A DNA stretch of 21,679 bases from Rikenellaceae bacterium (lineage in GTDB: Bacteria > Bacteroidota > Bacteroidia > Bacteroidales > Rikenellaceae), in assembly GCA_902362705.1 (NCBI GenBank), contig CABIXK010000016.1, positions 1 through 21,679 on the forward strand, in the 5' to 3' direction. Both the position numbers and the translations under genes were made by a program. Within the stretch, counting starts at the first letter, position 1, and every line of letters starts with the position of its first letter. The notes beneath the pieces are model-generated. The model did no database searches. It had not been told where the DNA came from and saw only the letters and a list, made by a program, of their open reading frames with translations. Of this stretch, positions 18,799-21,679 are shown in pieces.

Positions 18799-19143
18799 CT
18801 ATTTAACTGCGTTTACGATTGCCTCGAATGCCTGGGGCTCGTTCATTGCCAGGTCGGCCATTACCTTACGGTTCAGGACGATACCCTTGGCGCTGAGCTT
18901 GCCGATAAACTGCGAGTAGGTCATTCCCTGCGCGCGGACGGCGGCGTTGATACGCGTGATCCACAGCGAGCGGAAGGTCCTCTTCTTGAGCTGACGGTGC
19001 GCATAAGCGTACTGCAGACCCTTCTCGACCGTATTTTTCGCTACGGTCCAAACGTTTCCCCTTGAACCAAAGTTACCTTTGGCAAGTTTCAAAACTTTCT
19101 TTCTTCTTGCGCGAGACGCAACAGCGTTGACTGAACGTGGCAT
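18799..19143 (-). CDS. rplT: 50S ribosomal protein L20
   Basis: This encodes 114 residues, full length. The sequence '[37 protein letters not shown]' and '[34 protein letters not shown]' is the conserved L20 pattern. L20 binds 23S rRNA early in assembly of the large subunit, and in other bacteria also represses its own operon. It follows rpmI after an unusually long 120-nt spacer and ends about 100 nt before a strong terminator. Confidence 0.98.
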   Translation of the reverse strand: MPRSVNAVASRARRKKVLKLAKGNFGSRGNVWTVAKNTVEKGLQYAYAHRQLKKRTFRSLWITRINAAVRAQGMTYSQFIGKLSAKGIVLNRKVMADLAMNEPQAFEAIVNAVK

Positions 19144-19263
19144 AATTCGAAGTTTTTAAGAGCTTGCAGCGACGCGGTTCTCCCGCATTCTTCGGGGCTG
19201 CTTCGCCCTGGTTGTTGTTTGTGTTTCCCCTTGCGGAGGTCGTGCTATTCTGCCTGCGGCGAA

Positions 19264-19458
19264 CTACTTCACCAGCAGGTTCTTGATTTTAGCCTCGTCG
19301 GCTGCAGAAACGGTACCCGAGTAGCAGAGGTTACGCTTCTGTTTCGTCGTCTTTTTGGTCAGGATGTGACTGTGATAAGCGTGCTTGCGCTTGATCTTTC
19401 CTGTGCCGGTGAAGGTAAAACGCTTCTTCGCCGCGGCATTGGTTTTCATTTTCGGCAT
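19264..19458 (-). CDS. rpmI: 50S ribosomal protein L35
   Basis: This encodes 64 residues. '[44 protein letters not shown]' is the standard L35 sequence, basic and complete. It is a structural protein of the large ribosomal subunit. In most bacteria it lies between infC and rplT; here it is the first gene of the unit with its own promoter about 35 nt upstream, and infC is not adjacent. Confidence 0.97.
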   Translation of the reverse strand: MPKMKTNAAAKKRFTFTGTGKIKRKHAYHSHILTKKTTKQKRNLCYSGTVSAADEAKIKNLLVK

Positions 19459-19492
19459 GATCGTAAAAAGTTAATTAGTTAAACATAGCCCG

Positions 19493-19523
19493 CAAAAGTA
19501 CGAAAAAATTCCCTACCTGCAAC
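19493..19523 (-). promoter_or_regulatory. promoter for rpmI-rplT
   Basis: On the minus strand, GTTG (19523-19520; one mismatch), 19 bp, then TACTTTTG (19500-19493). The predicted start near 19486 gives a leader of about 28 nt. Confidence 0.7.
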
Positions 19524-19572
19524 GCCCATCCGCAAAAATCTTTTCCTGCGGCCGGCGCTTTGCGGCGCAGAA

Positions 19573-19604
19573 GTTGTTTCGCACGGTTTTTTGTCGTATA
19601 TTTA
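19573..19604 (+). promoter_or_regulatory. candidate promoter for the mgtC-like gene
   Basis: GTTG (19573-19576), 20 bp, TATATTTA (19597-19604). Both boxes have one mismatch. It faces away from the rpmI promoter. Confidence 0.45.
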
Positions 19605-19629
19605 TCTCACCGACCTTTTCTGCGAAGCT

Positions 19630-20295
19630 ATGGAGTGGAGTTTTCTTCTGCGTTTGTGCGTGGCCTGCCTCTGCGGCACGGTCATCGGCCTCGACCGCGA
19701 GTACCGCGTCAAGGACGCCGGTTTCCGCACCCATTTTCTCGTCGCTCTCGGCTCGGCGCTCATGATGATCGTCTCGCAGTACGGCTTCGACGAGCTGGCC
19801 GCCTCGCGCGACGGCCTGCGCTTCGACCCCGGGCGCATCGCGGCCCAGGTGGTCAGCGGCATCGGCTTCATCGGTGCCGGCACGATCATCATCCACCGCC
19901 AGCTGGTGCGCGGCCTGACGACGGCGGCCAGCCTCTGGGCTACGGCGGGCATCGGTCTGGCGGCCGGCGCCGGCATGTATGCGTTGGCTGCGGCCGCTGC
20001 GGCGCTCACGCTCTTCGGTCTGGAGGTGCTGACCCTCTTCTTCGGCGGGCTGGGGCGCAAGCGGACACTCATCGTCTTCTCGTCGCCGCGCCGCGAGGCG
20101 ATCGACGCCCTCTTCGGCCGCCTCAGGACGAGCGACTATACGGTGATCTCCTACGAGGTCGAGGCGGTGCGCGCCGGCGGCGAGGCCCTCTACCGCGCCA
20201 CGCTGGTCATCCGCGCCCGCGGCAATGCCGACGAGGAGAGCTACATCGCCCTGCTGCGCGAGGCCGCCGACGTGACCGTCGAGCGGATCGTCTGA
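19630..20295 (+). CDS. MgtC/SapB family membrane protein
   Basis: This encodes 221 residues from the ATG at 19630. An in-frame TTG at 19591 would add 13 residues but overlaps the likely promoter, so it is not preferred. The hydrophobic N-terminal half has the family motif 'CGTVIGLDREYRVKDAGFRTHFLVALGSAL' (about 15-44), then 'QVVSGIGFIGAGTIIIHRQLVRGLTTAASLWATAGIGLAAGAGMY' (about 73-117), four to five helices in all. The C-terminal part (146-221) is a soluble ACT-like domain. Family members are linked to survival in low magnesium, acid or inside macrophages; in commensals the role is unclear. It converges on the YiiX-like gene with only a GC-rich hairpin (GGCGGCC/GGCCGCC, 20307-20328) between. 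Confidence 0.88.
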   Translation: MEWSFLLRLCVACLCGTVIGLDREYRVKDAGFRTHFLVALGSALMMIVSQYGFDELAASRDGLRFDPGRIAAQVVSGIGFIGAGTIIIHRQLVRGLTTAASLWATAGIGLAAGAGMYALAAAAAALTLFGLEVLTLFFGGLGRKRTLIVFSSPRREAIDALFGRLRTSDYTVISYEVEAVRAGGEALYRATLVIRARGNADEESYIALLREAADVTVERIV

Positions 20296-20374
20296 TCGGG
20301 GCGTGAGGCGGCCCGGGTTCTGGCCGCCGGAGATCGTCGCAGCCGGTCGTAGTCCGTCGGAGCGGCGGGACGCG

Positions 20375-21004
20375 TCAGAAGAAGCGCCCCACCTCTTCCA
20401 GGATCGGCTCGCGGGCCATGTCGTTGGGGTTGGTGCCCGGCACGCCCTCGGGGATCGGCTCGCCCAGGCGCTCGAAGAGCTCGGTCCAGAATGCCGGCAT
20501 CGAGCCGTCGGCCGAGCGGAAGTTCATCGGCCGCGCCTCGAAGAGCCGCCGTCCCTCGGGCGTGAGGTAGTACTCCCACACCAGTTCGCTGCAATAGAAC
20601 CGCCCGTTGTCGGGGCGGAACGACCAGTCGTAGGGGAGTCCCACCGCCTGTCTGGCACGTGCGACGCTCGCCGCCACCCCCGCCGTGTCGCGCAGCCGCA
20701 TCGCCACGACCGCCGGGCGGCCGTCGATTCGTCCCGCCTCGTCCAAAAATCGGCGCAGCGCCACGATTCGCACGCCTTCTCCCGTCGCCTCAAGCACCGA
20801 GTCGGCCCCCGCCGTGCGGAGCGCGATCCCCACGTGGGTGTAGTCCAGGGACGCCTTCCGCCCCGTAGCGTCGTGTATCGCGCGGCTCATTTCCGATGTT
20901 TTGCCCGCCTGGAAGAGCAGGTCGCCGGTTTGCAGCCGGGGGCCTTCGGCGCGGCCGCAGCCCCCTATGAAGGCTATACCTATATATATTAAGAGACGTT
21001 TCAT
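20375..21004 (-). CDS. YiiX/YebB-like NlpC/P60-type cysteine hydrolase lipoprotein
   Basis: This encodes a 209-residue lipoprotein (lipobox around 'FIGGC', Cys16), so it is membrane-anchored on the outer side of the inner membrane. The fold is the permuted NlpC/P60 (papain-like) type. Its 'LQTGDLLFQ' start (25-32), the histidine in 'DYTHVGIAL' (His57), 'LPYDWSF' (Asp126) and the nucleophile in 'FYCSELVWEYY' (Cys138) are all in the order expected for a permuted enzyme. Relatives are proposed to hydrolyse amide or ester bonds in peptidoglycan fragments or lipids; the actual substrate is unknown. It is a single-gene unit, with a -7 box about 20 nt upstream of the ATG. Confidence 0.87.
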   Translation of the reverse strand: MKRLLIYIGIAFIGGCGRAEGPRLQTGDLLFQAGKTSEMSRAIHDATGRKASLDYTHVGIALRTAGADSVLEATGEGVRIVALRRFLDEAGRIDGRPAVVAMRLRDTAGVAASVARARQAVGLPYDWSFRPDNGRFYCSELVWEYYLTPEGRRLFEARPMNFRSADGSMPAFWTELFERLGEPIPEGVPGTNPNDMAREPILEEVGRFF

Positions 21005-21024
21005 ATCCGCTGTTTTGGATGCTG

Positions 21025-21032
21025 CAAAGATA
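21025..21032 (-). promoter_or_regulatory. -7 promoter box for the YiiX-like gene
   Basis: TATCTTTG on the minus strand (21032-21025). No good -33 TTTG was found at the normal distance, so the promoter is incomplete by sequence. Confidence 0.5.
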
Positions 21033-21086
21033 TTAAAAATTTTTCACAACTAACTATCTGTACTATAGCCTACTGCGGAAATACTG

Positions 21087-21111
21087 CAAAAAAGCGACGA
21101 AAAAAGTCGCT
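21087..21111 (-). terminator. leftward intrinsic terminator in front of the rRNA promoters
   Basis: On the minus strand, AGCGAC (21111-21106), a 7-nt loop, GTCGCT (21098-21093), then a continuous T run. No leftward gene lies upstream of it, so it probably blocks stray transcription out of the rRNA region towards the YiiX-like gene. On the plus strand it lacks a U-tract. Confidence 0.5.
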
Positions 21112-21117
21112 GAATTA

Positions 21118-21150
21118 TTTGGAAGTTGACAGAAAAACGCCTTATCTTTG
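21118..21150 (+). promoter_or_regulatory. rRNA operon promoter P1
   Basis: TTTG (21118-21121), 21 bp, TATCTTTG (21143-21150). It is the first of three strong boxes in tandem upstream of 16S. Confidence 0.75.
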
Positions 21151-21190
21151 CATCCGCTAAGAGTGGGAAACACTACTCGAAGCGACACAA

Positions 21191-21313
21191 GGTTCTGAAA
21201 AAGTTTTGAAAAAAGTTCCGAAATCTTTTGGAGATTCGAAAATAATCCTTACCTTTGCACCCGCTTCGGTTAAGACAAAAAGTCTGAAACGTAGCAAGCA
21301 AGGTTCTGAAAAA
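21191..21313 (+). repeat. tandem duplication of the rRNA promoter unit
   Basis: GGTTCTGAAAAA occurs at 21191-21202 and again at 21302-21313, 111 bp apart. Each copy is followed by an A-rich stretch, a TTTG box and TTACCTTTGCA(C/A)CCGCTT, so the P2 and P3 modules look like diverged copies of one unit. Confidence 0.6.
21227..21257 (+). promoter_or_regulatory. rRNA operon promoter P2
   Basis: TTTG (21227-21230), 19 bp, TACCTTTG (21250-21257); full consensus, 107 bp after P1. Confidence 0.78.
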
Positions 21314-21337
21314 TATTCGAAAAAAATCTTAAAAAGA

Positions 21338-21369
21338 TTTGGCGGTTTCAAAAATAAGTTTTACCTTTG
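21338..21369 (+). promoter_or_regulatory. rRNA operon promoter P3
   Basis: TTTG (21338-21341), 20 bp, TACCTTTG (21362-21369); full consensus, 112 bp after P2. Confidence 0.78.
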
Positions 21370-21448
21370 CAACCGCTTTCCGATCTGAAAATCAGGCGGT
21401 CAGAGCCGAGGATGACGATTGCGATCCGACTCCTTCGAAACAAGAAAA

Positions 21449-21531
21449 TGTTCTTTATAGCAATATAACTGAACAGCGTTCTTTGAAGTATTTGAGCAGC
21501 TATTAGTTTTATCCACTCTTGTAAAAGAGTG
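21449..21531 (+). promoter_or_regulatory. rRNA leader: boxA-like sites and processing hairpin
   Basis: TGTTCTTTATA (21449-21459) and GTTCTTTGA (21478-21486) resemble the boxA antitermination element of rRNA leaders. A 7-bp hairpin CACTCTT/AAGAGTG with a GTAA loop follows at 21514-21531. Roles are inferred from position and similarity. Confidence 0.5.
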
Positions 21532-21585
21532 ATTTCAAACAATACCTTTGAGATTAGAGCGAAAGATTTAAAACAAAACATTTTT

Positions 21586-21679
<94 letters not shown>

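Noticed and set aside
18653..18919. A small plus-strand frame across the rplT terminator
   Set aside because: It translates a terminator hairpin and the antisense strand of rplT; no support for coding.
21191..21369. A repeat array suggestive of CRISPR in front of 16S
   Set aside because: There are only two diverged copies of a promoter-bearing unit, without regular short repeats or unique spacers.

Overview
The window looks like chromosomal DNA from a high-GC member of the Bacteroidales, most likely Rikenellaceae (Alistipes-like). Three things support this. The right edge carries the 5' end of a 16S rRNA gene with a Bacteroidales-type start. Nearly every intergenic start region carries the Bacteroidota promoter (TTTG, 19-21 bp, TAnnTTTG). 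The gene families (DUF3575/DUF3868 pilus proteins, Porin_10-type porin, YiiX-like lipoprotein) are typical of the phylum. The genus is an inference from composition and the short 16S fragment.

Layout, left to right. (1) Positions 1-1188, minus strand: the first two genes of a type V pilus (fimbrillin) type locus, DUF3575 then DUF3868 (cut by the window edge), with their own promoter and a run of nine C/G upstream. (2) 1474-5340, plus strand: pssA, a putative outer-membrane porin and a lytic transglycosylase, closed by two tandem terminators. These are all envelope functions. (3) 5330-5520: a hairpin-rich, repeat-like spacer. (4) 5502-9153, minus strand: an apparent ABC-ATPase / ABC-permease / GntR (YtrA-type) / small membrane protein operon, followed by an M28 peptidase lipoprotein. 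A palindrome over the predicted transcription start is a good candidate for the GntR autorepressor site. (5) 9194-14072, minus strand: a secreted GH2 beta-galactosidase with an N-terminal ricin-type lectin domain, overlapping thiL by 4 nt, and preceded by a decayed remnant of another gene. (6) 14267-17863, plus strand: an interspersed-repeat fragment, then aroQ, pyk and a Wzx-like flippase. (7) 17885-18622: a strikingly AT-rich orphan gene that I cannot assign to a family. (8) 18656-19523, minus strand: rplT and rpmI with their own promoter and terminator and no infC. (9) 19573-21032: mgtC/sapB-like gene (+) and a YiiX-like cysteine hydrolase lipoprotein (-), convergent. (10) 21087-21679: rRNA operon leader with three evenly spaced promoters (a weak fourth is possible), boxA-like sites, a hairpin and the first ~94 nt of 16S rRNA.

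Stretches without a gene: 1067-1608 holds two divergent promoter regions, a C9 tract and a palindrome. 13834-14436 holds the gene remnant, the repeat fragment and the aroQ promoter. 21005-21585 is rRNA control sequence. I saw no tRNA, CRISPR array, transposase or integrase.

Most of the window is ordinary chromosomal content. The parts most worth following up are the AT-rich orphan gene at 17885-18622, the GntR operator and its ABC cluster, the remnant in front of the beta-galactosidase, the structured spacer at 5330-5520, and the rRNA promoter array.
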